A DNA stretch of 54,110 bases. It comes from Desulfovibrio intestinalis. GTDB lineage: Bacteria; Desulfobacterota; Desulfovibrionia; Desulfovibrionales; Desulfovibrionaceae. The notes under the pieces were generated by a model that was given only the letters and a program-made list of their open reading frames with translations, was not told the DNA's origin and ran no database searches. Positions 1 through 9,048 of the stretch are shown in pieces. The stretch lies in assembly GCF_014202345.1 (NCBI RefSeq), contig NZ_JACHGO010000012.1, positions 1 to 54,110 on the forward strand, read 5' to 3'. Each line of letters opens with the position of its first letter. Positions within the stretch are counted from its first letter, which is position 1. The position numbers were made by a program, and so were the translations under genes.

Positions 1-1
1 C

Positions 2-67
2 GCGATGATATCCTTCGCCATCACTGCAGTATTCCTTCTTTCTCTGACTGTGCTGCTAAGCAGCTAA
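2..67 (+). CDS. C-terminal end of a membrane protein (partial)
   Basis: The frame starting at base 2 is open to the left edge and stops at TAA 65-67. It encodes about 21 residues, almost all hydrophobic (Ile, Phe, Ala, Val, Leu), ending Leu-Leu-Ser-Ser. This looks like the last transmembrane helix of a transporter or other inner-membrane protein. Only the tail is present, so no family can be named. The stretch is short and could be chance. Confidence 0.35.
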   Translation, partial: AMISFAITAVFLLSLTVLLSS

Positions 68-373
68 GAAATTGGCACGTGCAAAAGACTCATTTGGTCT
101 GAAGTCATAAGCAAGTAGAAGTGCTGCGTGACTTGTAGCTAAACAGTATTCATAGCCATGCAATCTGCTGAAAAATGTGAAATAATAGTGCCTTATGGGC
201 ACACAGGAGTCGTCAGCTGACGGGTGCAACTGGTTTTGGGCAAGCACTGCTCCTGATGAATAATGCTTGCAAGACCTCTTTGAAAAACCGAATTTGGGGT
301 TATGACCCATCGTGGATGATACGGCTGCCTTTTACGCTACATTGAATAAACGCATGCTAATGGAGTTACACAC
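68..373. other. Intergenic stretch, no gene seen
   Basis: About 300 bases separate the left-edge gene tail from the first methyltransferase. I see no convincing gene, RNA or strong terminator. A ribosome binding site for the next gene (GGAG at about 362-365) lies at its right end. Confidence 0.5.
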
Positions 374-1012
374 ATGAGTTCAAACAAGGTTCATCCCTCA
401 TGGCAAAACATTCCTTCCCTCTATGAGCGGCATGCGGATTATTTTGACAAGTCTCGTGGTAAGAGTCTTGTTGAGCAAGCGTGGATGGACAAATTTCTCA
501 CCATCGCCGGCTCTGGTGCAAACATTCTCGATTTGGGCTGCGGTTCAGGCGAGCCATTGGCAGCGTATTGCATTGAAAACGGGCATCATGTGACTGGCAT
601 AGACGGATCAGCGCCGATGTTGAGTTTGTGCAGGGCGCGGTTTCCAGATCAAGAATGGCTTCCTGGCGACATGCGGCACTGCAGGTTGGGCAAGGCTTTC
701 AATGGTATTCTGGCTTGGGACAGCTTTTTCCACCTTCCTCCTGAAGATCAACGGCCCATGTTCGCCGTATTCGAGCGCCACGCTGCACCCGGCGCTGCCC
801 TGATGTTCACCTCTGGCCCGGGCGCGGGTGAAGCCATCGGCGAATTTCAGGGCGAGCAGTTGTACCACGCCAGCCTGGATGCGGCTGAGTATGGCACTCT
901 TCTGGCTTCACACGGCTTTGCATTGGTGGAGCATGTGATCGAAGATCAAAGCTGCGGCGGCCACACCATCTGGTTGGCCCGTCATTTGAGCGAAGAAAAA
1001 GAGAGTTGCTGA
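374..1012 (+). CDS. Class I SAM-dependent methyltransferase
   Basis: A 212-residue cytoplasmic protein of the class I (Rossmann-fold) methyltransferases. The SAM-binding glycine loop ILDLGCGSGEPLAAY lies near residue 50, followed by the acidic end of strand 2 (VTGIDGS) and a motif IV-like segment (ILAWDSFFHL) near residue 115. The length fits small-molecule methyltransferases, but the substrate cannot be read from the sequence. ATG 374 has GGAG about 9 bases upstream. The gene stands alone and converges on a second methyltransferase gene. Confidence 0.85.
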   Translation: MSSNKVHPSWQNIPSLYERHADYFDKSRGKSLVEQAWMDKFLTIAGSGANILDLGCGSGEPLAAYCIENGHHVTGIDGSAPMLSLCRARFPDQEWLPGDMRHCRLGKAFNGILAWDSFFHLPPEDQRPMFAVFERHAAPGAALMFTSGPGAGEAIGEFQGEQLYHASLDAAEYGTLLASHGFALVEHVIEDQSCGGHTIWLARHLSEEKESC

Positions 1013-1462
1013 AAATTCTGCAGGTCGGACAGCGAATGATTTATGGCAAGTGATGATTCGCGTGGGGTGGATTGGCTGCAAGTTACGCAAAGGCGGCTTT
1101 TGCATGTGGGCGGGTACCCCAAATACCCTCCACATCAAAAAGCCGTCTGATATTAGGATGTTTTGCCCAAGAAATGCGCGTAAGGAGTGAGCCCGTCCTT
1201 TGCTTCGAGACGGGCGCAGCCACCTCTCCCTGCTGGTTATCGACAACTTCAGCCATAATAGTTCGAAGAATGCCGGGCGGTGACTACCTTTGCGCGACTG
1301 ACAGCCTTCGCGCACTAACTTCGCGCGCTGAACTTAAGCAATTTTATGTTCCTGGCGCGAGCGATTAAATGCAAAACCCGGAACAGTGGTCCACGCAGTG
1401 CCTGCCCCCTTTTGCATTCAGCATATCACCAGGGCGACCAGCATCACTGTCCAAATGTCACC
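1013..1462. other. Gap between convergent genes, with a long hairpin
   Basis: The two methyltransferase genes converge on this 450-base gap. It holds the imperfect hairpin at 1094-1145 listed separately. Open frames here have no recognisable protein character. Confidence 0.5.
1094..1145. repeat. Long imperfect hairpin
   Basis: CGGCTTTT (1094-1101) pairs with AAAAGCCG at the right end. Inside it ATGTGG pairs with CCACAT and GGGTA with TACCC around a 7-base loop. Neither side has a strong T-run, so it may be a bidirectional 3'-end structure for the convergent genes or a relic of a mobile element. Confidence 0.55.
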
Positions 1463-2209
1463 CTACCGCGCCATCAGGGCAAATACGCCCCACCCAAGAT
1501 AGTCCCGGCTGTAGGTAACGTAGCGTTTGGGCTCCGTCGTCAGTTGGTCGCGAACTTCCTTCGCAAAATCGTCGTCCGGGTTGGCCTCAAGCCATCGCCG
1601 CATGGTCAGCCATTTTGCTGCCTCGTATCTGTCCCAGCTGTCCTGATCGGCAAGCACCATCTCCACAACATCGTAATTAAGCTCACCAAAAGACGCGACA
1701 AGCTCAGGAAGCGTGAGAAAGTCGGCTATTGTGTTGGCAAGGCATCCCTTGGCAATGGTTTCTGTTGGCGGCAGCTGGAGCCAGTAGGGTTCACCAATAA
1801 GGATGATTCCTCCGGGCCGAAGGCTTTTTGCAAGAAGTTCAATGGTGCCCGTGACGCCTCCGCCGATCCATGTGGCACCAACGCAGGCTGCCACGTCAAC
1901 CTTTTCAGCTGCTATGTAGCCAGCGGCATCGTCGTGGATGAAGTGGATTTTATCGGCAACTTCTAGCTCGTTTGCGCGTAGCTTCGCTTGCTCGAAAAAC
2001 AGCTGGCTCATGTCGACGCCAGTTCCGGTGATTCCGTAATCCCGTGCCCAGGTGCACAACATTTCGCCCGACCCACTGCCAAGATCAAGGACACGATCTT
2101 CCGGCTTCAGACGCAAGGCCGCACCAAGAGTGGCGAGCTTCTCTGGCGTATAAGGATTATGTATGCGGTGAGCACTTTCAGTAATGTTGAATATGCGCGG
2201 TATGTCCAA
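1463..2209 (-). CDS. Class I SAM-dependent methyltransferase
   Basis: A cytoplasmic methyltransferase of about 248 residues. The SAM motif VLDLGSGSGEMLCTWA lies near residue 40, followed by GVDMSQLF and the motif IV-like segment VDVAACVGATWIGGG. The last is typical of a group often annotated only as 'methyltransferase domain protein'. The frame opens at 2353, but the extra N-terminal part is His/Asn-rich and unlike the family. TTG at 2209 (protein starting with Asp-Ile-Pro-Arg) has AAAGGA at good distance and is the better start. Substrate unknown. Confidence 0.8.
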   Translation of the reverse strand: MDIPRIFNITESAHRIHNPYTPEKLATLGAALRLKPEDRVLDLGSGSGEMLCTWARDYGITGTGVDMSQLFFEQAKLRANELEVADKIHFIHDDAAGYIAAEKVDVAACVGATWIGGGVTGTIELLAKSLRPGGIILIGEPYWLQLPPTETIAKGCLANTIADFLTLPELVASFGELNYDVVEMVLADQDSWDRYEAAKWLTMRRWLEANPDDDFAKEVRDQLTTEPKRYVTYSRDYLGWGVFALMAR

Positions 2210-2644
2210 GGCAGAATTCCTTTGTGCGGTTAAGCCACAAGGTGCGGATGTATATCCATTACTCTTGTGGTGAAAACCAAATGAGTTGAAATGGCATTTA
2301 CTAGTATGGTTGTGTTTTTTAATGCCGTGCTTGGATTTGAATTGTGCGTTCAAAACCAGTGTAAAAGTTTTTGAGTGGATTGCAATATTACAACGATGCT
2401 ATTCTAGTTTGTTGTTCAAAATTATCAATATGATTGATGTTCCTTTTTTACTTGGCAACCGTTTTTGAGAAAATCGCCACAGTAGTGAAGCTGCTGAAAG
2501 TCTGCTCATAAAGAAAATTTATTCATGATTTCATCAAGATACTTCTTATTGGTTCATAAAAAATTGTTGCACTGGCTTGGTTTCAAATCTTGAAAATCAG
2601 ACCCGCTTGGAACGGTAATATCCCTAGTGTGCTGTTACGTTGCA

Positions 2645-2678
2645 TATAAAAAAAGTCCCCTGAATAGCAGAGGACTTT
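2645..2678 (-). terminator. Rho-independent terminator downstream of hypC
   Basis: Read on the minus strand, AAAGTCCTCTG and CAGGGGACTTT form an 11-bp stem with one G-T pair around a 5-base loop. A run of T follows directly (the A-run 2647-2654 on the plus strand). Confidence 0.8.
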
Positions 2679-2775
2679 CGAAATTGTATTGCAATTTTTA
2701 TTACGCCATTTTCAGTCAGCCAGTGTGCTCGCCTTTAGCATCCGCGGCTAAAGGACACACCGAACTAACTGGGGG

Positions 2776-2799
2776 AGGCAAGGCGGTCTCGCCTTGCCT
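2776..2799. repeat. Perfect hairpin in the hypC 3' region
   Basis: AGGCAAGGCG (2776-2785) and CGCCTTGCCT (2790-2799) form a perfect 10-bp stem with a 4-base loop, 15 bases beyond the hypC stop. There is no T-run on the minus strand. A second imperfect hairpin (CCTTTAGC and GCTAAAGG) lies at about 2730-2757. They may protect the mRNA 3' end. Confidence 0.55.
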
Positions 2800-2813
2800 G
2801 GTAAAATTTACAG

Positions 2814-3065
2814 CTAGAACTGCGGTGGCCCGTCGTCCAGTGCTTTGGCCATTTCGCGCAGGGCTGACAGGCTTTCTTCTGCTTCCGTAGGGGTCATTGT
2901 GTGCAGGGCAAAGCCCGCGTGCACGATAACATAGTCCCCAACATTGGGTTCTTGAGGCAAAAGCATGACAGAAGCGTTCAAATAGGTTGAACTTTCGCCC
3001 ACGCGCACGCGGGCCATACCTTCACCAAACAATTCTTCAATACGGGCGGGAATGGCAAGACACAT
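2814..3065 (-). CDS. hypC: Hydrogenase maturation chaperone HypC/HupF
   Basis: An 83-residue protein of the HypC/HupF/HybG family. It starts with the diagnostic MCLAIPARI, including the essential Cys2 that binds the iron-cyanide moiety and the large-subunit precursor. The usual small beta-barrel follows (NVGDYVIVHAGFALH). HypC works with HypD in making the Fe(CN)2CO centre of [NiFe] hydrogenases in the cytoplasm. The length is normal and the start is fixed by Cys2, with GAGG upstream on the minus strand. No other hyp gene is adjacent, so the rest of the pathway must lie elsewhere. The gene diverges from ileS. Confidence 0.95.
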   Translation of the reverse strand: MCLAIPARIEELFGEGMARVRVGESSTYLNASVMLLPQEPNVGDYVIVHAGFALHTMTPTEAEESLSALREMAKALDDGPPQF

Positions 3066-3360
3066 AGCTACCTCTTGTCAGGCAAATAACCATCATAGCA
3101 GTTTCGGCAAGTCCTGAAGCGGCCATGAATTGCCGCAAGATGAATAAGATACAGCTTACCAGCCCTGACGGGCGTAGGCAAGCAGCTGTGGCGGAAGATC
3201 TTTTTATTGAAGTCAATTTTCTGCATGCGTACGCTGGTAAGAACGGAAGCGCGAGGTGCTTGCGAATCCTTGACTTTAGGCGTCTATTTGCCCAAACTAC
3301 AGTGATTTTTATCACCGCTTATCACATATTTTTCTTGCGACATCAGTGCCGGGAGCCCCA

Positions 3361-6177
3361 ATGAGTGATTATAAAAAAACGCTGAATTTGCCCCAAACCG
3401 CCTTTCCTATGAAGGCCAATCTGGCCCAGCGCGAGCCGGAAACCCTCAAGAAGTGGGAAGCCATGAATGCCTGTGGCATTATGGTAGAAGCTTCGGGCAG
3501 CAAGGGAAGCTACATCCTGCATGACGGCCCGCCTTACGCCAACGGGCATATTCACATGGGCACGGCGCTGAACAAGATTCTCAAGGATATTATTGTCAAA
3601 TCCCGCAATATGGCGGGCTATACGTCGCGCTATGTACCCGGCTGGGACTGCCACGGCCTGCCCATCGAACACAAGGTTGAGCAGGAACTCAAGGAAAAGA
3701 AAAAGACTCTTCCGGCCCATGTGGTGCGCAAGCTCTGCCGCGAATACGCTTCAAAGTGGATTGACGTGCAGCGCAAGGAATTCAAGCGTCTGGGCGTGCT
3801 CGGTAACTGGGAAGATCCCTACATGAGCATGAAGCCCGCCTATGAAGCCGCCACGGCTGACGAACTGGCAAACTTTGTGGCCACGGGCGGCGTGGTTCGT
3901 TCCAAAAAGCCCATTCACTGGTGCTGCTCCTGCCATACGGCCCTGGCCGAGGCAGAGGTGGAATACTATGACCACACCTCGCCTTCCGTCTATGTGCGTT
4001 TTTCCTTGCCCGACGAGGGACTGAAAAAGGTCTTTGCCGCCGCTGATCCGTCGCGCGCGAATGTGGTCATCTGGACCACAACGCCCTGGACCCTCCCCGA
4101 CAATATGGGCGTCTGCCTGCACCCAGAATTCACCTACGCTCTGGTGGAAGCCGCTGGCAGCCAGTATATTCTTGCCGAAGAATTGCTTGAATCCTGCGCA
4201 GCCGCGTTTGGCTGGAGCGACTATACCATTCTGGACCGCGCGCCCGGCGCGAAGCTTGAGGGCCTTAAAGCCCGTCATCCCTTCTATGATAGGGATTCAC
4301 TGGTCATTCTTGGCCAGCATGTAACTTTGGAAGCTGGCACGGGTTGCGTACATACCGCTCCCGGTCACGGCCGCGAAGACTACGACGTGGGCCTCAAGTA
4401 CGGGCTGGAAGTCTACTCGCCAATGGACGACGCAGGCCGCTTTTTGCCCAGCGTGGAATTTTTCGCGGGGTTGAATGTTTTTGAAGCCAACCCCAAGGTT
4501 ATCGAAAAGCTTGAAGAAGTGGGCGCACTGCTGCAAAAGTCCAAAATCAAGCATTCGTACCCGCATTGCTGGCGCTGCAAAGAGCCCGTCATTTTCCGCG
4601 CAACCACTCAGTGGTTTATAAGCATGGAAAAGAACGATCTGCGTACCCGCGCCCTCAAGGCCATTGACGACGAAGTGTGCTGGATTCCCGCATGGGGCCG
4701 CGAGCGCATCCACAATATGGTGGAATTCCGCCCCGACTGGTGCATCTCGCGCCAGCGGCAGTGGGGCGTACCCATCATGGCCCTGCTGTGCGAAGACTGC
4801 GGCGAGGCCTGGAATGATCCGGCCTGGATGCACGAAATGGCCGCGCGTTTTGCCAATCATCCCACAGGCTGCGACTACTGGTACGAAGCCGAGCTGAAAG
4901 ACATCGTGCCCGAGGGGCTTGCCTGCCCGCATTGCGGCGGCAACCACTGGAAGCGCGAAACCGATATTCTGGACGTGTGGTTCGACTCTGGCACAAGCTT
5001 TGCCGCCGTGCTTGAAAAGCGCCCCGAGCTGGGCTTTCCGGCGGATCTGTACCTGGAAGGCTCTGACCAGCACCGTGGCTGGTTCCACAGCTCGCTTCTG
5101 GTCAGCGAAGGCACGCGCAACCGCGCTCCTTACCGCTCCGTGCTCACGCACGGCTATGTGGTGGACGGCGATGGCCGCAAGATGTCAAAATCCATCGGCA
5201 ACGTCATTGCGCCGCAGGAGCTTATTGAAAAGTTCGGCGCTGAAATCGTGCGTCTGTGGGTGTCCTCGGTAGAATACCGCGAAGACATCCGCATTTCGGA
5301 CGAAATTCTTGGCCGTCTGGTGGATGCTTATCGCCGTATCCGCAACACCTGCCGCTTTATCCTCGGCAACCTGAACGATATTTCCGCTCAGGATCTGCTG
5401 CCGCTGGACAAGCTGGAGCCTCTGGACCGCTTTGCCCTGGACGTGGCCGGGCGCGTGCACGAGCGTGTGCAGCAGGCCTATATGGATTTTGACTTCCACA
5501 AGGTCTACCATACCCTGCATAACTATTGCGTCACCGACCTTTCGTCCGTGTATCTGGATATTCTCAAGGACCGCCTCTACGCTTCGGCCCCGGCCAGCCA
5601 AGAACGCCGTTCAGCCCAGACTGCTTTGTGGCACATTTTGTGTCTGCTGCTGCGCGACATGGCTCCGGTGCTGTCCTTCACGGCTGAAGAAATCTTCAGC
5701 CATCTGCCTGAAAGTCTGCGTGGCCCCGAACCCACGGTGTTTGCCCTGCCGGCTCTGGAAGCCGCGCCCTACCTTTTTGACGAAGGCACGCGCGACGACT
5801 GGAACGTGCTGCTGGCCGTGCGCGGCGCTGTAACCAAGGCCATCGAGCCCATGCGCCGTGAAGGCATCATCGGGCATTCCCTGGACACGCGCATCACCCT
5901 CTTTGTGGCTGACGAACTGCGTCAGCGGCTGGAAGGGCTGCATACCGACCTGCGTGCGGTGTGCATTGTGTCCCAGTTGCAGCTGGAAGCTCTGGACCGC
6001 GCCCCGCAGGCGGCGTATCAGGATGAAGAAATCGCGGGTCTTGCCATTGGCGTTGAAAAGGCGCGTGGCGAAAAATGCGAACGCTGCTGGATTTACAGCA
6101 CCGATCTTGGCACTGACCCCGAGCACCCCGCCTTGTGCCCGCGTTGCACGGCGGTTATCAAGGGTATGGAATCCTGA
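3361..6177 (+). CDS. ileS: Isoleucyl-tRNA synthetase
   Basis: A class Ia aminoacyl-tRNA synthetase that charges tRNA-Ile with isoleucine in the cytoplasm. It has 938 residues, the usual bacterial length. The HIGH-type motif [11 protein letters not shown] lies near residue 60, the CP1 editing domain with TTPWTLPDN near 240, and KMSKS near 605. The C-terminal zinc finger (CERCW...CPRC) is typical of bacterial IleRS. ATG 3361 follows GGGAG by five bases; an in-frame GTG at 3346 is less likely. The gene leads an operon with lspA, six bases downstream. Confidence 0.97.
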   Translation: MSDYKKTLNLPQTAFPMKANLAQREPETLKKWEAMNACGIMVEASGSKGSYILHDGPPYANGHIHMGTALNKILKDIIVKSRNMAGYTSRYVPGWDCHGLPIEHKVEQELKEKKKTLPAHVVRKLCREYASKWIDVQRKEFKRLGVLGNWEDPYMSMKPAYEAATADELANFVATGGVVRSKKPIHWCCSCHTALAEAEVEYYDHTSPSVYVRFSLPDEGLKKVFAAADPSRANVVIWTTTPWTLPDNMGVCLHPEFTYALVEAAGSQYILAEELLESCAAAFGWSDYTILDRAPGAKLEGLKARHPFYDRDSLVILGQHVTLEAGTGCVHTAPGHGREDYDVGLKYGLEVYSPMDDAGRFLPSVEFFAGLNVFEANPKVIEKLEEVGALLQKSKIKHSYPHCWRCKEPVIFRATTQWFISMEKNDLRTRALKAIDDEVCWIPAWGRERIHNMVEFRPDWCISRQRQWGVPIMALLCEDCGEAWNDPAWMHEMAARFANHPTGCDYWYEAELKDIVPEGLACPHCGGNHWKRETDILDVWFDSGTSFAAVLEKRPELGFPADLYLEGSDQHRGWFHSSLLVSEGTRNRAPYRSVLTHGYVVDGDGRKMSKSIGNVIAPQELIEKFGAEIVRLWVSSVEYREDIRISDEILGRLVDAYRRIRNTCRFILGNLNDISAQDLLPLDKLEPLDRFALDVAGRVHERVQQAYMDFDFHKVYHTLHNYCVTDLSSVYLDILKDRLYASAPASQERRSAQTALWHILCLLLRDMAPVLSFTAEEIFSHLPESLRGPEPTVFALPALEAAPYLFDEGTRDDWNVLLAVRGAVTKAIEPMRREGIIGHSLDTRITLFVADELRQRLEGLHTDLRAVCIVSQLQLEALDRAPQAAYQDEEIAGLAIGVEKARGEKCERCWIYSTDLGTDPEHPALCPRCTAVIKGMES

Positions 6178-6182
6178 GGATC

Positions 6183-6722
6183 ATGCGCAGACGCTATCGC
6201 ATTCTCGGGGGTATGGCCCTGTTGGCACTGGCGCTCGATCAGCTGAGCAAGTATATTGTCATGCAGACCATACCGGAGCACCGGTCTGTGCCGGTTATTG
6301 AAGGCCTGTTTGACCTGATCAACATACGAAACCGCGGAGCGGCCTTTGGCTTTTTGAACCGCTCCGACATTGAATGGCAGTTTTGGCTGTTCCTTGGGGC
6401 CACGGTGGTGGCCGCGTGGGCCATATTCATGCTGGTTCGCAACTCGGACGACGAACCCTGGCTCTTTGCGGGCCTGGGGCTGGTTCTGGGCGGCGCTCTG
6501 GGAAATCTGGTAGACCGCATCCGTTTTCGGGCGGTGGTGGACTTTCTGGATGTTTACTGGGGCGACTGGCATTGGCCTGCCTTCAATGTGGCAGATTCGG
6601 CCATTTTTGTGGGGGCTGCCCTGGCTTGCTTTATCATGTGGCGTCAATCGCCGACAAAAGCCGGGGACAAAAAAGGCAACAAAGCCGGAAAAGCCTCCGG
6701 CAAAGGGGGAAGTGCCGCATGA
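6183..6722 (+). CDS. lspA: Lipoprotein signal peptidase (signal peptidase II)
   Basis: An inner-membrane aspartic peptidase that removes the signal peptide of prolipoproteins after diacylglyceryl transfer. The 179-residue protein has four membrane segments and the family boxes [26 protein letters not shown] and FNVADSAI. The last two supply the catalytic Asp pair. A Lys/Gly/Ala-rich tail of about 20 residues follows the last helix. ATG 6183 follows the ileS stop with GAGG; the frame runs upstream into ileS, but that part is not the protein. The stop overlaps the next start (ATGA). Confidence 0.95.
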   Translation: MRRRYRILGGMALLALALDQLSKYIVMQTIPEHRSVPVIEGLFDLINIRNRGAAFGFLNRSDIEWQFWLFLGATVVAAWAIFMLVRNSDDEPWLFAGLGLVLGGALGNLVDRIRFRAVVDFLDVYWGDWHWPAFNVADSAIFVGAALACFIMWRQSPTKAGDKKGNKAGKASGKGGSAA

Positions 6723-6925
6723 TGTTTCATTGGTGGCATGTGGCTCTGGTCATGATTCCCATGCTTCCTACGTTGTGGAGCATAATCCACATCTGGGGGC
6801 ATGAGTTTCCCACACCCCAGCAACGGGCACTGTGGCTCGTACTGGTGGTTTTTTTGCCGGTTATCGGCGGTATCATCTATATTTTCACAGGGCGTAAAAA
6901 AGCCCTGGGAAAAGTGCAAATTTGA
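6719..6925 (+). CDS. PLDc_N-type small membrane protein
   Basis: A 68-residue protein with two hydrophobic segments ([18 protein letters not shown] and [17 protein letters not shown]) and a basic tail ([10 protein letters not shown]). The layout of two helices ending in Gly-Gly-Ile-Ile-Tyr-hydrophobic resembles the phospholipase D/cardiolipin synthase N-terminal domain (PLDc_N) found alone in small membrane proteins. There is no catalytic domain, so no enzyme activity is expected. ATG 6719 overlaps the lspA stop, so the two are probably translationally coupled. Confidence 0.75.
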   Translation: MMFHWWHVALVMIPMLPTLWSIIHIWGHEFPTPQQRALWLVLVVFLPVIGGIIYIFTGRKKALGKVQI

Positions 6926-6939
6926 AAAAAGAGGATATT

Positions 6940-7929
6940 ATGCGCACATTCCGTACATTGTACCTTGTAACGCTGGCTTGCGCTGCTCTGCCGCTGAGCG
7001 CCTGCGTATCCGGCGGCAGCTCCAGTGGGGGCAGCCTCAGCCTTGAACAGCAGGTGCAGCAGCACGATGTGCAGTTGCGTCAAATGCAGCCTTCGCAGGC
7101 AGATGCCTGGAATCAGATTCAGGCCCTGCGCCAGGAACTGAACGCAATGAAAGGACAGATGGATGACCTCAACAATGCTGGCGGTGCGCGTGCCCTTGTG
7201 GACCGCGTGAATCGGCATGACGAGGCTCTGCGCCAGGTAGAACGCAGCATGGCGCTGAATCTGAACCTTGGTGAACCAGGGGCTGCCGCGCCGGTCGCTC
7301 CCGTGAGTCAGGCTCCTTCTACCCAGACGGCCCTGCAGACGCCCAATTATGGGCAGCCTGCCTATGGCCAGGCTGGAGCCGCCGGGTCTGTGGCTGCGGG
7401 CTCTACCGCGTATGCCGCAGCCGTGCCTGAAGGCGTGCAGCCTTACGGCGGCCAGGCGGCCGCTGCAAATTCCGCGCACGTTCCTGCCCAGGCTCCCGAC
7501 GGCAGCAACTGGGGGCAGCCTTCGCCCCAGCCTCAGGTACAGGCCCCGCAAAAGGATATTTCGCTGGCGCTCTTTGATGCTGGCGTCAATGCCTACAATG
7601 CCCGCAAGTACGACGAGGCGCAGCGCTCCTTTTCAGATTTTCTGAAAAACTACAAGAACCACAATCTGGCTCCTGAAGCGCAGTTCTATATGGCCGAATG
7701 CTACTTCCAGCGCAATCAGTTCGCGGATGCAGCCCTGGCCTATGACAAGGTTATCAAGGACTATCCCAAGTCCAACAGCGCACCCGGCGCCTACCTCAAG
7801 CAGGGCATCAGCTTCAGCAAGCTCAATCAGAGTGCGGCTTCCAAGGCCCGCCTGGAAGAGCTCATCAAGAAGTACCCCAATTCGCCCGAGGCGGCCCGCG
7901 CCAAGACCTTCCTGAAGACCAACAAGTAA
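6940..7929 (+). CDS. cpoB: Tol-Pal system TPR lipoprotein CpoB (YbgF)
   Basis: A 329-residue envelope protein. The N-terminus is a lipoprotein signal ending in the lipobox LSAC near residue 21, so LspA encoded just upstream could process it. A Gln-rich coiled coil (about residues 30-90) and a long Ala/Pro/Gln/Gly-rich linker (about 100-205) follow. Three TPR-like repeats end the protein (FDAGVNAYNARKYDEA, FYMAECYFQRNQFADAA, and the last ending AKTFLKTNK). The architecture matches CpoB/YbgF, which coordinates outer-membrane constriction with peptidoglycan synthesis. ATG 6940 lies behind GAGGAT; the frame also opens at TTG 6922. No tol or pal gene is in the window. Confidence 0.85.
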   Translation: MRTFRTLYLVTLACAALPLSACVSGGSSSGGSLSLEQQVQQHDVQLRQMQPSQADAWNQIQALRQELNAMKGQMDDLNNAGGARALVDRVNRHDEALRQVERSMALNLNLGEPGAAAPVAPVSQAPSTQTALQTPNYGQPAYGQAGAAGSVAAGSTAYAAAVPEGVQPYGGQAAAANSAHVPAQAPDGSNWGQPSPQPQVQAPQKDISLALFDAGVNAYNARKYDEAQRSFSDFLKNYKNHNLAPEAQFYMAECYFQRNQFADAALAYDKVIKDYPKSNSAPGAYLKQGISFSKLNQSAASKARLEELIKKYPNSPEAARAKTFLKTNK

Positions 7930-7936
7930 GCTTCTT

Positions 7937-7975
7937 GTACCGCCGCGCCGCAGTTTGGCGCGGCGGTACTTTATT
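7937..7975 (+). terminator. Rho-independent terminator of the ileS-cpoB operon
   Basis: GTACCGCCGCGCC (7937-7949) and GGCGCGGCGGTAC (7957-7969) form a perfect 13-bp stem around a 7-base loop, followed by TTTATT. It lies just after the cpoB stop. Confidence 0.92.
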
Positions 7976-8014
7976 GTCGTCTTTTCAACAGCGCCCCTGG
8001 CGCAAAGGCATTGC

Positions 8015-8653
8015 ATGAGCGACGAAAAGGCCGAACCCACCGTGTACAGGCAGTTGAGCGCGGACATGCGCGAGGGACTCAAGGATATTTATCAGCAGAT
8101 ATCCACTGCCTCCCAGAACAAGCCTCTGGCTGATTCCGGCACGGATGCGCTCTTTCATGAGGCAACGGCCCAGCTGGCAGAAGTTCTCAAAGCTACAGAA
8201 AGCGCCACCATGTCCATCATGGAGGTTGTGGAACGTCACCTCGATTTGCAGGCGCAGAACGTAGAACTGCTGGCAGCTGTACGCGAGGGCAGCGCGTCTC
8301 AAGTGCAGATTTCTCTGCTTGAGGAAAATAATACCAGGTTGGGTGATGACCTTACCGGCCTGCTGACGGACCTGAGCTTTCAGGACATCACCGGGCAGCG
8401 CATCAAGCGTGTTGTAACGGCGTTGAACAAGATAGAAAATACCGTGGTGGAGCTTTATATCTCGTCTGGGCTCATCATGGATGGAGCGGAAAAAGATCCG
8501 CAAAAGAATGCGGTATCTCTTCAGACCGAGGCCCGGCAGGCTGTGGAAGATTTTCGTCAGCAGCGCAAAAAGGGCGATAGTCTCAAAGGACCGGACAAAG
8601 AGGGCGTATCGCAGAGCGCCATCGACGACATGCTCAGTCAGCTGGGCATGTAG
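8015..8653 (+). CDS. cheZ: CheZ-type chemotaxis phosphatase
   Basis: A 212-residue, largely helical cytoplasmic protein, close to the length of E. coli CheZ (214). The CheZ signature SFQDITGQRIKRV carries the Asp and Gln that in E. coli (Asp143, Gln147) act in dephosphorylating CheY-P. The C-terminal DDMLSQLGM corresponds to the CheY-binding tail of CheZ, preceded by a flexible Lys/Gln-rich linker. ATG 8015 is chosen because the upstream part of the frame overlaps the cpoB terminator. No cheA or cheY lies nearby, but flagellar genes follow 1.4 kb downstream. Confidence 0.85.
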   Translation: MSDEKAEPTVYRQLSADMREGLKDIYQQISTASQNKPLADSGTDALFHEATAQLAEVLKATESATMSIMEVVERHLDLQAQNVELLAAVREGSASQVQISLLEENNTRLGDDLTGLLTDLSFQDITGQRIKRVVTALNKIENTVVELYISSGLIMDGAEKDPQKNAVSLQTEARQAVEDFRQQRKKGDSLKGPDKEGVSQSAIDDMLSQLGM

Positions 8654-9048
8654 GGTTAATCTGCCATCCAGCATTTTTTGGACAGAGGCGTCCCAAGGGT
8701 CTTTCCAGTTATCTCTCCGTCGAACGTCACCTTTTATCTCGGTTGAGTAGCACAAGAATACACTTCCAGCATAAAAGGTTTACTTTCAGAAGCATTTTAA
8801 CGCTGAAAATGCTGCAATGCCCGGCGGCGAGCAGGCCGAACCGTCCGCCGCAAAGCGGGGTGAATTTGGCTGGAAACCGCGTTTTCAGCCAGATGCCAGT
8901 GTGAAATTGCAGCCAATTTCAAAGCGGATCTGCTCAGATATAACAAGGAAAATCGTCGCGTGACCACGCTGTCTGGGCCTCTTGCTGGTGCAAGAGGCTT
9001 TTTGCTTACAAGGGCAAGCCGCAAAAGGCCTTGCCATCGGAGAAGAAT
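8654..9048 (+). ncRNA. Hairpin-rich leader, possible regulatory RNA before the nitroreductase gene
   Basis: The 395-base gap after cheZ holds five inverted repeats in a row: 8791-8813 (AGCATTTT/AAAATGCT), 8822-8850 (CGGCGG/CCGCCG), 8867-8891 (TGGCTG/CAGCCA with inner AAAC/GTTT), 8903-8920 (GAAATTG/CAATTTC), and the terminator-like hairpin 8977-8998. The last ends about 35 bases before the gene's ribosome binding site. That is the layout of a riboswitch or attenuator, or of a free small RNA. I cannot match a known riboswitch class. The part 8654-8780 shows nothing clear. Confidence 0.45.
8977..9006 (+). terminator. Rho-independent terminator or attenuator before the nitroreductase gene
   Basis: GCCTCTTG (8977-8984) and CAAGAGGC (8991-8998) form a perfect 8-bp stem with a 6-base loop, followed by TTTTTGCTT. 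It lies 324 bases after cheZ and just upstream of the next gene. Confidence 0.75.

Larger units (their letters stand above)
2354..2813. other. AT-rich intergenic stretch
   Basis: The part from 2240 to about 2640 is much more AT-rich than its neighbours and shows no gene. The right half holds the hypC 3' region, with two hairpins and a terminator on the minus strand. Promoters for the methyltransferase are expected near 2250-2400, but I cannot fix one. Confidence 0.4.

Noticed and set aside
56..310. 84-codon minus-strand frame
   Set aside because: No domain, odd composition, and it overlaps the tail of the likely membrane protein; no ribosome site of note.
1346..1966. 206-codon plus-strand frame
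   Set aside because: It lies antisense to the methyltransferase gene 1463-2209, which has clear SAM motifs; the plus-strand product has none.
3125..3364. 79-codon plus-strand frame before ileS
   Set aside because: Not recognisable as a protein and overlaps the ileS start and ribosome site; the stretch is better explained as the hypC/ileS promoter region.
8674..8755. Short similarity (TTGAGTAGC) to the sequence beside the IS3 remnant at 19732-19742
   Set aside because: Only about nine bases agree; too short to call an insertion-sequence end.
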